From the NCBI GenBank assembly GCA_039881145.1, contig JAYKKI010000027.1, positions 22,083,001 to 22,147,000 of the forward strand: 64,000 bases of DNA, written 5' to 3'. The DNA is from Druceiella hillmani. Lineage: Eukaryota > Arthropoda > Insecta > Lepidoptera > Hepialidae. Shown here piece after piece: positions 1 to 11,632 of the stretch (positions within the stretch are counted from its first letter, which is position 1; each line of letters begins with the position of its first letter). A model generated the notes under the pieces. That model did not search any database. It saw nothing but the letters and a program-made list of their open reading frames with translations, and was not told the DNA's origin. Both the position numbers and the translations under genes were made by a program.

Positions 1-297
1 AGTTTGCTAAACTTGAAATTATCATTATGTTTAGTAAATTAATTCAAAGTGGATTTAAAATATCTCTCGATTCGATAACGTTATCGGAAACAGTTATGCT
101 GAGATCATATGATACCATCGAATACGGAATGGGTCTCTCCAATATGATCTTCGATTTCCTTATTTCTTGTTAGGCGAAAGATAAGCGCAGAATGAATGAT
201 GATGCGTATTATTCTATGGAATTAACAAAAAAACATTTTTTGCGGCCAAAATAAAGTCTTTTTTCGATATTTATTCCTTACTTTCTTTATAAGCGCA

Positions 298-965
298 ACA
301 GCCCCATGCAGTTCTTGTCTGCCTCTACTACGTGCTCCTTCCAGCGTCTTCAACTAGATGCGACTCGTTTCCATTTACTTATGTTCAAAGTTTTATACCT
401 GTTTCGATGTCATCCATCCATTTAAAGGGTGGCCTACCTCTTGGTCAAGTGCTCTCGGGTTGTTTGAATGTTAATATTTTAACAGGATTATCCTCTGAAA
501 TTTGTGGTTGTCCGTAAAGGTTATACAGTTCAAAATTATATCTGCTTCTCCATCTACCCTCTTCTTGCACTAGGTCGCAGATAGCTCTGGGGACCTTTCG
601 CTCAAACGTGTCCAGTGATCGCAGTGATCGCTGTATGTCTAGGTTTAGAGACCATGTTTCGCTTGCACAAAGTAGGACTGGTCGAGTTAGTTAGTTAGTT
701 TAGTCTTCCGACTGATGAGTTTAGATTTCAGTTTTCTTCTTAGTCCAAAGAAGCATTTTGCCATTTTTATTTGTCATTTTAATTCTGTTATCAATTTCTG
801 CTCTTGGTTTGTTTTTGGTGTTAATTACTGTGCCAAAGTCTTTAAATTCATCAACTTTTCAAAGATGTAACCATTTATGTGCAAAGAGATATTATAGTTT
901 ACCATGAAATGTAAGACTTCCATGTATTTAGTTTTATCCTGGTTGACAGCTAGGCACATACTTAT
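298..965 (-). pseudogene. Non-LTR retrotransposon (LINE) fragment, end of reverse transcriptase ORF
   Basis: Read on the minus strand, this translates to the C-terminal part of an insect LINE polyprotein. In order: a decayed NQDKTKYMEV-like segment (near 945-915), an EID-RIK segment, a SRKTKL-like stretch, then a continuous run CASETWSLNLDIQ, DTFERKVPRAIC and EGRWRSRYNFELYNLYG (about 670-520), ending PRGRPPFKWMDDIET after an in-frame stop. The ETW, FERK, RYN-EL and GRP-RW-DD signatures are typical of the region after the reverse transcriptase domain in these elements. Several frameshifts and stops show it is dead. The block interrupts the homology between units 1, 2 and 3 (between about 290 and 985), so it inserted after the units duplicated. 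The clade cannot be fixed from this fragment. Confidence 0.8.
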
Positions 966-1837
966 TATTCTTGTTATATTGAAGCAAATATTTCTGTTTT
1001 AAGTGACCTTTTTCATTTGTCTGTTCTGTTGTATTCTGCGTGCTGTTGGTGAACGATATTCTGCATCATACTATTAAACACAGTGATAAATGATTAAATA
1101 TCGATCACAGAATTGCGTGAATGAAATTATTTTAAGTGAATATATATAGGCGTATGTGCAAACATTTATAAAATATTTAAAAAAAAATTATTTTCGCGAA
1201 AGTGCACTTTATTGCTTTAATGTAAAGTAAAGTAATAAAGTGCTATATGAAAGTTCCCAACTATTTTTTAAAAAGTCTCAGAATGAAATTTATATTTTTT
1301 ACAGAAACACGTTCAAATATAATCTGATCGCGCACAATTCATACAAAATAGACACGTCCTTAGTTGCACCAAGTATATTTAACTAAATTATAATGTATTT
1401 AGCTAAATAAAAACTTAAGGCTAATATAACGGTTTAAATATTAAAATGTATGTTGTGAACAACGCTCGAATATAAAACCTCTAACATATAACTTCAACAC
1501 TGTTTCTCCGTTCCATAAAAAAAATGTCGATATTTTAATTTTTCACAAAATATGCTTCACATTTTAACTGTCATAAATTATTTTGTCACACCTTTTGGCC
1601 ATGTACCAATATTTTAATCCTAGCGAAATTATTTAACGATGAATATTTCAATGCATTACGTATTATGATATTTCTACTGAAATTTATCACCAACTATCAA
1701 TTTTAAGTTTACGTATAAATTTCGTACACGAAATACATAAGAGTAAATTTAGACACTTTGTAATATGTTGCTATTGATTTTAGTGTTGTTTCCCTTATTT
1801 GCTTTTGCAAAATATCAATATTTAAATACCCATGCTC

Positions 1838-1905
1838 ACCAATACTGAGATTAGGCTAGGCTAGGCTCACCAATACTGAGACTAGGCTCACCAATGCTCA
1901 CCAAT
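1838..1905 (+). repeat. Short CTAGGCTCACCAATACTGAG repeat
   Basis: Two to three tandem copies of a short motif (CTAGGCT and CACCAATACTGA) in unit 1. The equivalent position in unit 2 (about 12305) has a single CTAGGCTCACCAATACTCA, so this is a local expansion by slippage. Confidence 0.6.
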
Positions 1906-4582
1906 ACTAGCAAAAACGATGAAATTCCGTATCAACACATAGTCGTAGGTGTAATGAGATAACGTCATTTACTTTTGCTTCACCTTGATAAAATAAAATG
2001 AGGTGGAATTATTAATTATATTTTGTAGTTAAATGGGGCAGTTACTTAAGATTTAAAGCGGCAGAACCTCCGATCACGCATAAGTAATAGCTCTTTCTTT
2101 AATAATAATAGCTCTTACTTAATTAATTTATTAGAGTAGTGTAGCAATTTATTTTCTCAAATGCACTATTTTTCTATTTTCAAAAGCACTATGCTTTCTA
2201 GCTCTCAGAGTTACCAATCCTTCTATGAAAATAAAAAAGTCCGTATTCAATATCCTAGAGAACTCTAGAGTCGATGCTATCATCGGGGCTGCGACTTGCT
2301 TCGAACTTGGTGCCTAGCCTTATTGTCATATGCTCGTGAAATAATAGCGTGTACTTCTCTAATAACAAAGTTATATATTAAGGTATTTACGTGAAAGCAT
2401 TCGATTACAAAATTCAATTCATTCGTATAATGTTTCTATAATTTAATCGTCAATTCCCACATTTGACGTGGCTTTTGGTATTTTATTTATGTTTATTTTA
2501 AATTATTGATTACATGTTTCTTGAATAAATAATAAACAAATTATAAAAATATTATCTTTATGAAAACCGAAAATTATTTCAAATTTGATGCAAATCGACG
2601 TCCTCACCCCTTACTTTCCTTTCTTTCCTTTGGCATTCAAAGAGACACATAAAGTGCAATTAGCTTGTGCACTGACTTCTCGAAAAATGCGCAAAAATAT
2701 ATATTTTCATGCAAGCCATAAAAATATATGTTTTTGCAAAATATTCTGTTTAAAAAACCGTTTGGCTTTTGTTATTTTCCAATAAATGGTTTGTAAGACC
2801 TGACGCCCTGGCTTAATGATACTGAAGAAACGTATTGTTCGTGCCTATTTAATAACAAATAAAATACAGGACTCGACTAAAATTGTATATAAACGCTGTA
2901 GGTTATTGAGCTGCTCAACATTGACAGAATTATGTCATTAACATTGAACACTTCCAAAAGAAAAATTACAGTTATATGCATTAAAAAGAAAAGTTACAGT
3001 TATATGCAGTTAGCTAATTCAACGTTAACACAATTTATAAGTTTTCTTACTGTTTAAGAAACAAACATAAAATATAGAGCACACTAAAACGGAACTGTCA
3101 AAATAATAAAATTATTCTTATGGAAATCGTTTGGTCTTGCAAATATACAGTTTAAAACAGTACACAACAGGAAGCATAAAATGTGGTCGAATTCGGTTAG
3201 TTGGGGAAATTCATAAACAAATGATACTAAATGTCTCGTGTTTAGAAAACAACAAGTAAAATTCAAAACCTTTGAAACGAATACAAATTCTATATTAAAT
3301 GAAAACTATTAAACTTTCACACAAAATTCGCTTGTAACTTTTATGCAAGTGCAAACTTGAAAAAAAATAAATTTAAACTCATAGAAACTTACACTTAGAA
3401 AACAAGAGACGAAAATATTAAATCGACAATCATTGATTTTTTACACCAACAATTAAAAGAAATATTTTCATAACATATCTAATTTTCGTATCTCACTTTT
3501 CACACAATTTTTCTTTCACCTTTCTTTTCCTAAACCAGGTTGGCAACGTGCCTACTTTTTAATTCAATTTACAGTGGTTAACGATGAATATTTTCATACA
3601 TATTACGACATTGCAAATTTTCTTTCGCGAGATTTATCGTCGACTTTCACTTTTTGGTTTATGAATCAATTTCTTGCAGGAAACACATAAATTGTGGCGC
3701 CGTACGATGTATCATCACCACTTTTAAGTTATTTATTCATAAATGATATTTATGGTGTAATGAGTGCACACTGAATTATGTTGTCTATTTAAACTGTCGG
3801 ACGATGTTATGTATTTATAGTACCAGACGATTTTTCTTTTTTCTCGACTACGTCATAAAATTTGGAAATGAAAGCAACAAAAACCTATTTTCATAATTCT
3901 GAATTGAGACTAACTTTTCAAAATTTTCTCGCATGTCTCTATTTACCTCTTTTGAAATATTATTCTCATTTAGTCTAGGAAAACTCTTCAAGAGCCTTAA
4001 ATTTTTTTTCCTCCAAAAATTAAAATGGAAATAACATTTCGATTTAGGAAAACTTTACTATGTGCACTATTTGTAATTCTTTCGAAAAAATTGAAATATT
4101 TTATTACATTTTCTGAAAAAGAAAAAGAAAAAGAAATAATCTACTCTCTGTCTTTTTTCGACTTTCAAAGAAGTAAAAATGTATTTAAGATATATATTCA
4201 AATATTGCCCATTTTCATTAGTAATTATTAGGAAATGCCCATAAAAACTTTGCACAATTCTATACATAAAATACATATACACAAGAGGAAAATATATGAC
4301 TCTTTATTTTAAATACTTTGAAGGTAAAACCGTATTTAGTTAAATATTCCAAATGTATACATGCCCATTATTATTAAAAGTTATGAAATAGGCCTACAAA
4401 ATTTTCGCAGTTCTATATATAAAATACGTATATACATTTTTGAAATAGCATAATAATATGCATTATTTACGATTCTTTAAAAAAAATTGGAGCAGTACAA
4501 TTTTTGTAAAAGAAAAAAGAAGGAAAATAATTAGCTCCTTTTTTATGTTCTTTCAAGGGAAAACTATAATTAAATATTCCAA

Positions 4583-4585
<3 letters not shown>

Positions 4586-4615
<30 letters not shown>
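4586..4615. repeat. (TA)n microsatellite
   Basis: About 30 bp of uninterrupted TA dinucleotides within unit 1. Two direct repeats with TTCTATATATAAAATACGTATATACATTTTT lie on either side (near 4410 and 4665), so this part of the unit is itself locally duplicated with a period of about 250 bp. Confidence 0.8.
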
Positions 4616-4617
<2 letters not shown>

Positions 4618-5629
4618 CTTTATTATTATTAGTTATATCCTAAGTAGCCCTACAAACTTGCGCAGCTCTATATATAAAATACGTATATACATTTTTAAAA
4701 TAGCATTATAATATACATAACTTGTGATTCTTTTATATAGTAGGCGCACTAAATGGCAAGTACATTGCGATACGTATCGATTTACATCTATTGTTTAAAT
4801 ATTCCGTTCATTCGAACATCCCATCGATACTCAATGTAACCTTGACCCGAGTCGAATTTTAACAAGGCTGTATGTTAATAAAGTATTTAGATCCAGTAAC
4901 ATAGATATGACATTTACTTTAAATACTTAGTCTCTTAACTAAATTCTAAGTTATCTTTTTATCGGACACGTGTAAACCTAGTAGATTGTTGGATTCGATG
5001 ATATCGAGGAGACTATCATGTTAACGAGAATTTCCTTAAAATTGTCTTCGAGTTTCCGGGCGTTTTTAAGTGAGAGACAAGGGGAAAATATAAAATAGCG
5101 CGTGTAAATGATGGTTTATTGGGTAAACGACTTTGTATAATACTTGCGTATTTTTTTTTTGAAAGGGAAAATCAGTGAAGATACAGAACAACAGATACGT
5201 TGAAGACATGATGAACAGTACATTAATAAATAAGCAGAATACCTAAGCGAATATAAATAGCGGTGAATCCAGTTGCTATCATAGTTCCATTATTTATTGC
5301 TCTACTGCTGCGTAAGTTTAAAACTAATAATTTGGTTTACCTTGAATTTTACAGCATTATTTAGATTAAGTTTTTAGCATAGTACTTAGATCCGACGGAG
5401 AATCAAACATTTTTTTATATGGAAGCCCAACTCGCTGCTAAAACGTGTGAAGAAGAGAGGGTAATCATAAAGTCATGTGAAGTTCACAGTATCAGACATT
5501 AAGCAATCTGGTATCCAGTTGAGTAAAAGAGATGCCAACACTATAATTTGTACTACTTGAACTCTAGATTTTTTTTTATTAATTTCATGTTCTTCGGATT
5601 CATTATTACAGCAAATTTTATTACATCAA

Positions 5630-6137
5630 TATATATACTTACTTAATATAAATATTTCTATATACTCACTTAATATAAATATTTCTATATAACATATACT
5701 TACTTATATATATATACTTACTTATTATAAATATTTCTATATAACATATACTTACTTATATATATACTTACTTAATATAAATATTTCTATATAACATATA
5801 CTTACTTATATATATACTTACTTAATATAAATATTTCTATATAACATATACTTACTTATATATATACTTACTTAATATAAATATTTCTATATAACATATA
5901 CTTACTTATATATATACTTACTTAATATAAATATTTCTATATAACATATACTTACTTATATATATACTTACTTAATATAAATATTTCTATATAACATATA
6001 CTTACTTATATATATACTTACTTAATATAAATATTTCTATATAACATATACTTACTTATATATATACTTACTTAATATAAATATTTCTATATAACATATA
6101 CTTACTTATATATATACTTACTTAATATAAATATTTC
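5630..6137 (+). repeat. 50-bp tandem array, about 10 copies
   Basis: Direct period of exactly 50 bp (CTTAATATAA begins at 5771, 5821, 5871 and so on). The core is CTTAATATAAATATTTCTAT followed by ATAACATATACTTACTTATA. The first copies are irregular and the last seven or so are essentially identical, implying recent homogenisation. The array is unique to unit 1 and purely AT-rich. Confidence 0.95.
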
Positions 6138-6689
6138 TTGCCTAAAGGATCTCGTGAAATAAAGCGATAGCGCTCATTCGAATACGAAATGCTTAAATTG
6201 GAGTGAGAAGAGAAGTTTGTATGAGATTTTATAAAATTATCACGATTTTTATTGAAGAATTTTAAATGTATTGAAAGAAAATAAATTTACTTTTCCATAA
6301 ATTCACTGTATGTGTAACTATAAATTACAAATTTTAGCAATATATTTTATGTACGTTTTGTTATGATTAGAGAAAAGACCGAAAGACTAAGGAAAACTGT
6401 ATTTTCTTTAATTTTTTATAATAATAACATTACAACAAAATAAGCAACATTTTTAAGTATATATAAATATATCATTAAGGAAAATATAATCTAAAATAAA
6501 AATAAATCTGTTCAGCATGAGTAGAAATCAAACTACGAGGGTTAAGTATATAGTAAAGTACATGTATAAAAGTTTAAACAATTAATTTTTATTAAACCAT
6601 TACATACGTTAATATTATTTTTCATTACGTAAAGAAAATACCCTAGCAAATATTTCACAGGAGTAAGAAAAATAACTTAATTTCCCACA

Positions 6690-6890
6690 TTGTCGCCGTC
6701 GTAATGTGTTATATTGATCACACGGCGTGGCTGTGCAGCACACAGCGGATACCCGAATTCGATTCCCGGCCGCTCGTCGAGCGGGGCTGTACTGGTATTC
6801 TGGTTGACTGCATGAGATTTCTCTCATAGTAGGCAATTGATCCACGACATGTATCAATTGTCTACATTATGGTAGATAAATAAATATATC
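6690..6890 (+). mobile_element. tRNA-derived SINE-like element, copy a
   Basis: A GC-richer island in AT-rich DNA with RNA polymerase III promoter-like boxes: an A-box-like TGGCTGTGCAGC (6728-6739) and a B-box-like AATTCGATTCC (6756-6766; consensus GGTTCGANTCC). The tRNA-like head is followed by a body shared with copy b (TGGTATTCTGGTTGACT) and a 3' part GGTAGATAAATAAATATAT. It is not an intact tRNA gene, because no acceptor-stem pairing is evident. Absent from the matching place in unit 4, which supports insertion. Confidence 0.55.
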
Positions 6891-7114
6891 TCTTTCTTTG
6901 ATCAAAACGATTAGATTAGAAACGAGGAAGATTTCCCTTGATAAAGGTTATTAAATGCCTGTATTGTGATTTCCTCTTCATAGACTTCATTTTTTAGACT
7001 TATAGTTCGCTATACACTGTAACAAAGAATGCACATATTCACCGGTACTTTAAAAGACCGTCTTTGTGACACTCCACTCGATTCGAGCCACAAAAAAAAG
7101 AAAAGAAAAAAAAA

Positions 7115-7151
7115 TATACATATATACACACACATATATACATATATATAG

Positions 7152-7184
<33 letters not shown>

Positions 7185-7191
7185 TACACAC

Positions 7192-7241
<50 letters not shown>
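7115..7241. repeat. TA/CA microsatellite
   Basis: About 125 bp of TA with interspersed ACACACA and GTATA steps. The long tyrosine/isoleucine open frame across it is a by-product of the repeat. Confidence 0.9.
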
Positions 7242-7573
7242 ACAGTGAGATTATGATTCACAGTATGTAAAACTATAAATTATAAATGTTAGCTATATAT
7301 TTTTATATGTGTTTTGTTACGATTAGACAAAGAACCGAAAGACTAACGAAAAATGTATTTTCTTGAATTTTTTATAATAATGACAATACAATACAATATG
7401 CAACATTTTTAAGTATATATAAATATAAGGTTAAGGAAAATATGCATGATATATCCGTTTGTGTCTGATAGTGGAATATAAAAATAAATCTGTTCAGCAT
7501 GAGTAGAACTCCAACTACGAGGATTCAGGATACACTGAAGTACACATATGATAGTTTAAACAATTAATTTTTA

Positions 7574-7868
7574 CAATTAAATGAAACTACATGATGTAGT
7601 ATTATTTCTACTTTCTTTAATTTCTTTACTATGACCTAGGTTTTGTTGTATTGCAACATCCTCAGGTGGGATATTAGAAAGATTATTTCTAATAGCCCAC
7701 CAGAAGATGTTGTAAGATCTTTGCTAATAGCCCACCTGAAGATGTTGTAATACCACGAAACCTAGGTTGTGGTAAAGAAATTTAAAAAAGTAGAAATAAT
7801 GCTACATCACGTAGTTTCATTTAATTGTGAATAATGAATTTCTACAAAATTAACGCAAAATATATTCA
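7574..7868 (+). mobile_element. Hairpin element 1 (tail on right)
   Basis: Begins CAATTAAATGAAACTAC, with the left arm running to about 7690. The right arm is its reverse complement, ending GTAGTTTCATTTAATTG near 7830, followed by a single-sided tail (TGAATAATGAATTTCTACAA ... TATATTCA). Flanks are AATTAATTTTTA (7562-7573) and AATTAATTTTCA (7869-7880), a 12-bp direct repeat with one mismatch. The empty site survives in duplication copy a (near 6580), which has a single AATTAATTTTTATTAAACC. The loop region is scrambled, with an extra CCCACC(A/T)GAAGATGTTGTAA piece. Short frames inside are palindrome artefacts. Confidence 0.85.
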
Positions 7869-7989
7869 AATTAATTTTCAATAAACCATTACATTATTAT
7901 TTTCCATTACGTAAAGATATTGCCTAGCGTATATTTCACAGGAGTAAGAAAAATAACTTGATTGATGACGACAACATATGGGCATATTG

Positions 7990-8175
7990 TCGTCATCATA
8001 ATGTGTTATATTCATCACAAGGCATGGCGGTGCGGCACACAGCGGTTACCCTAGTTCGATTCCAGGCTGCTCGTCGAACGAAGCTAGACTGGTGTTCTGG
8101 TTGACTGCAAGGGGTTTCTCTCATAGTATTGAGTTCACCACATATATCAATTGTCTACATTACGGTACATAAATA
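7990..8175 (+). mobile_element. tRNA-derived SINE-like element, copy b
   Basis: Second copy in the tandem duplication: A-box-like TGGCGGTGCGG (8025-8035) and B-box-like AGTTCGATTCC (8053-8063, one mismatch from consensus), followed by the shared CTGGTTGACTGCAAG body. Its 3' end merges with the 76-bp triplication. Confidence 0.55.
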
Positions 8176-8346
8176 AATATATGTCTTTTATTTCTCTCAT
8201 AGTATTGAGTTCACCACATGTATCAATTGTCTACATTACGGTACATAAATAAATATATCTCTTTTATTTCTCTCATAGTATTGAGTTCACCACATGTATC
8301 AATTGTCTACATTACGGTACATAAATAAATATATCTCTTTTATTAA
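8119..8346 (+). repeat. 76-bp unit, three tandem copies
   Basis: TCTCATAGTATTGAGTTCACC recurs at 8119, 8195 and 8271 with near identity. The unit is the 3' part of the SINE-like element, so the expansion followed that insertion. Confidence 0.95.
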
Positions 8347-8540
8347 TTAAGACGATTAGATTAGAAATGAGGAAGATTATGATAGCTAAATAAATATATC
8401 TCTTTTATTAATCAAAACAAATTTCCTCGACAGAGGTTATCAAATGCCTTTATCGTGATTTTTTTCTTTTGGCATTTTGTAGACTTATAATTTGGTATTT
8501 TGTAGACTTATAATTTGCGAAATACCGTAACAAAAAATGG

Positions 8541-10153
8541 ACATTTTCAATTGCACTTTAAAAGGCCTTTTTTATAACACTCGATTCGGGCCACAAAAAA
8601 AATATTTTTAGTCCTCACTTTTTATCCAAGGCGGATATTTAAACATAAATAAAGTAGTAATCATATATTGATGTAATTAATCAACGTATTCTTGTTAAAT
8701 TTCATTACGGTCAATTTTTTTTTCATTTAACAATGGAATCCTCAAAACCGTGACATTGTGGATGACAAAAAATTTAACAATTTAACTCACAATTTTTTTT
8801 TTTCACGAAATGACAGTCAACAATTCGCACAGATTACAATATTTCATTCTTCTTAAATAATATGACACCACAGCGGCAAAAAAACACCACGTAATATTCA
8901 ATTCACTTCAGGTTTATAATATTCAACCCACACTATATACTACAACACACACCAATACCCAACTTACGCTATATATCATTCCAGAATCCATCACATTTTT
9001 TCATATAAGTCATAATAGCTTATAATATTTTTAGAAATACTAAACAGGTCTTTTAAAATTAGTTTGCAGTTGTAGCGATGGGCCCTACTTAACAACATTA
9101 AACCAATTTTGAATCATGCATCTGAAAAAATAAAAGTAAGTTGTGTTAGTTTCAATCACTTCATCATTTTTCATAGTGTAATATTTAGAGTAGCAGAGAT
9201 ATTCTGTGGTTAGACACGTACATAGATAGCACTGTTTTAGAAATTGGATTTTTCTTCATATTTTCCTTTATTCTTCACGTTATTGAATATAGGTTCTAGA
9301 ACCATATTTAAATGGCTGTTCGGATCGTTCTTGTTATTCATAGATCTCGAAATTCACAAAATAAAAGCAGAAATTATTCTACCTATTTGAAACGAACTAA
9401 ATTTTTATTGAACCCTTCACAGCTTACAGTACGAAAAAGATAACCTTCAGAGATATTACGATATATTTTGTTTTGTAGCAACTTTACCCTGCTTCATTTT
9501 TCACTGTTTAGGAATATTCGTATTTTTGAAATTGAATTGTTTCATTATCAAGAGATATTTCATGTTTTTTTAAACTTTAAACGATAATTATTCTTACTTT
9601 TCGCATTAAAAATTATGACAAAAAAAACTATATTTTCCTCATTTTCACTGTTCCCAACACCTTGACCAATTTATTTATTACACATCTCCCGTATTAGCTA
9701 ACATCTTTAGTATAGGCTGCTTGAAAGCTTTTAGATTTATTTTATCCCATTTATATAATTTTTATCTGAAGATATTCTTACGTCATCATTTGTTAATTAG
9801 CCTTTCTGGGAGCCAATTTTTTACCTGAAAATGTCATTTATATGTTACAAGGACACTCGTCATCAACTTAATTTAAACTGAATCTAATTTATTCGAGCAC
9901 TTTACGGTGTGAATTAAAGGAATATTTATAGGAATTTTCACGAAATTTTCAAATAAATTTATTAAGCATATTTTGTAAATTTAAAGTTATACTATAGGTA
10001 GCCACATTTTATTTATAAACTATTACTAGTAAACTATAAATGGATGTTATATTTGGTAGTTTACTTGACTAAAGTTACCTAACTAATAGGACGGCTATTC
10101 ACTGAGCTGTAAAAATAAACGAACAAACAATTATGTTACCTTTCCTTTGACAG
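8541..10153 (+). repeat. Distal part of unit 1, no gene seen
   Basis: AT-rich sequence aligned to 16800-18420 in unit 2 and 27150-29100 in unit 3. Shared points are TTGATGTAATTAATCAACG, a run of CCACACCAATACCCAAC-type motifs, TATTCATAGATCTCGAAA and CTGAAGATATTCTTACG. No frame is preserved between copies. Confidence 0.6.
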
Positions 10154-10450
10154 TCGAATAAAATAACACAAAATATGGCCGTCAATCGACTCGAATTTCC
10201 TCAAGATACGTACGTTATTGAAGCAATAAGTCAATGTTATATGTATGTTATTTATATACTTTCTGTTACACTCCATCGGTTAACTAAACTGGAAATTACC
10301 AGTATGTTTAGTAAATTAATTCAATGTCGACCTGAAAGATCACTCGATTCGACAACGACGTTAGAAACAATTATACTAAGATCATATAATGCCAGGGAAT
10401 ATGTAATGAGTCTCTCCAATATGATCTTCGATTTCCTCATTCCCTGTTAG
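10154..10450 (+). other. Open segment shared between units, probably not coding
   Basis: An open frame follows an acceptor-like TTTCCTTTGACAG (ending 10153) and stops at 10448-10450. The last 57 codons are also open at 3-173 in unit 1 and about 18571-18741 in unit 3, with the same stop position and a shared core (SLDS, LRSYD, FDF). I counted unit 1 against unit 3 codon by codon: about 19 replacement and 4 silent differences, which is what neutral drift gives. The upstream half is frameshifted in unit 3 and partly deleted in unit 4 (29115-29200). No family is recognised. It may descend from an old exon or transposon gene, or be chance. Confidence 0.25.
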
Positions 10451-10664
10451 GCGAAGAGCTTACTGGTAACCAAATTCATATATTTGCTTCTTTTCTAGAT
10501 GTAAAATGTAATGTTGATGAAGATACACAGCGGCTGATAATAAACAATAATGAGTTGAATTGCATGTTGATAAATATTTTATCGAATAAACCACAACAAC
10601 CCATTCGAATTAGTCCAACAACAATTTTTTGTGGCCAAAAGAAATCCTATTGTGATACATGTTT

Positions 10665-10946
10665 TGAATATATTTGGCGTTAATTTTGTAGAAATTCATT
10701 ATTCACAATTAAATGAAACTACATGATGTAGTATTATTTCTACTTTCTTTATGTTCTTTACCACGACCTAGGTTTCGTTGTATTACATCTTCAGGTGGGC
10801 TATTAGCAAAGAACTTCAATATACGTGTTTCAACGTTCTTTGCTAATAGCCCACCTGAAGATGTTGTAATACAACGAAACCTAGGTCGTGGTAAAGAACA
10901 TAAAGAAAGTAGAAATAATACTACATCACGTAGTTTCATTTAATTG
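10665..10946 (-). mobile_element. Hairpin element 2 (tail on left)
   Basis: Reverse-oriented copy: tail TGAATATATTTGGCG first, then arm CAATTAAATGAAACTACATG to about 10811, a loop of about 20 nt, and the complementary arm 10834-10946. The arms match except for one substitution and a 3-nt gap. The private variant CTTTATGTTC in the left arm is mirrored as GAACATAAAG in the right arm. Open frames of 76 codons on both strands are a palindrome effect. No clear flanking direct repeat was seen. Confidence 0.85.
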
Positions 10947-11585
10947 CGATTCTTGTTATTCATATCATATTCAACGAGATATTTTTTATCCTAAGTGACC
11001 TTTTTCGTTTGTCTGTTTTCTTTTGTATTTTGGATGTTGTTGTTTTGGTGCTGTTTTTTTTTGTATTTTGGACGATATTCCGCATCATACATGATGGTGG
11101 AATTAAATACATTGGTTAATGATTAAATCTATAATAAATCTATAACAGAACTGCGCGAATGAGATTAGTGTAAATGGATATGTATAGCCGTATGGCGAAA
11201 TGTAACTGGGCAAACATTTTGATAACATTTATGATCTTATATTTAATATCTAACATACCAACCCCTGACACGTTGATGGTGAAATAAATTTATCAGTGAA
11301 ATTCGACTGCTGAACTCACTTGCTTTAAATAAATGTAATATTCAGCAGTCAATTATACATATAACTTTTATTTTTCAAAAAAACTTTTTAACCATCTTGC
11401 GTAAACAGTTATAGGAAGTTTGCAACAAAGAACGTATCTACTGACGTAGTAGATAATACTGCACATCACACTGAGTAGAATATGTTAAGAAACTGCATCA
11501 TAATTCTCAATCATTTCTGAAAAAAATCGCTATAAAATTATCCCAAAGAAAAAGATTAATAGTTTGGCAGAAACACATTTCAAAT

Positions 11586-11588
<3 letters not shown>

Positions 11589-11632
<44 letters not shown>
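11589..11632. repeat. (TA)n microsatellite
   Basis: About 44 bp of TA in unit 2. Not shared with the other units. Confidence 0.9.

Larger units (their letters stand above)
6296..8540 (+). repeat. Internal tandem duplication inside unit 1
   Basis: Two successive copies (about 6296-7255 and 7256-8540) of a segment beginning TTCAC(T/A)GTATGTG/A and containing an AAAGACCGAAAGACTAA-type block, a CTGTTCAGCATGAGTAGAA block, a tRNA-like SINE and a final GATAAATAAATATAT block. Unit 2 and unit 4 each carry this region once or in reduced form (16320-16600; 35300-35650). Copy b additionally holds hairpin element 1 and the 76-bp triplication. Confidence 0.75.
1..10277 (+). repeat. Tandem segmental repeat, unit 1
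   Basis: First visible copy of a segment of 7.5-10.6 kb repeated head to tail through the upstream intron; the window opens inside it. Landmarks shared in order with later units: a block ending GATCTTCGATTTCCT (near 140; again near 10420 and 18715), the CAGAAACACGTTCAAAT block (1300; 11735; 19545; 30060), the TTTGACGTGGCTTTT block (2463; 12903), the GGAAATCGTTTGGTCTTG block (3122; 13540; 22995; 33833), and the AAATGGATGTTATATTTGG block (10038; 29014, with a variant at 18325). Copies differ by many substitutions and indels, so the array is old. Private to this unit are a LINE fragment, a 50-bp array, an internal duplication and SINE copies. Inferred to be intronic and noncoding. Confidence 0.85.

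Noticed and set aside
332..517. 61-codon plus-strand frame
   Set aside because: Antisense of the LINE fragment, which reads convincingly on the minus strand.
6720..6790. Possible tRNA gene
   Set aside because: A- and B-box-like motifs are present, but I could not form a cloverleaf with a paired acceptor stem. Tandem copies with a shared non-tRNA body indicate a SINE-like repeat.
10709..10943. 76-codon frames on both strands beginning MKLRDVVLFLLSL, resembling a signal peptide
   Set aside because: They are the two faces of one palindromic hairpin element. The same peptide-like start appears wherever an arm occurs (for example 42432-42686 and 44864-45046), frames are not kept in the other copies, and both strands read alike because the sequence is self-complementary.
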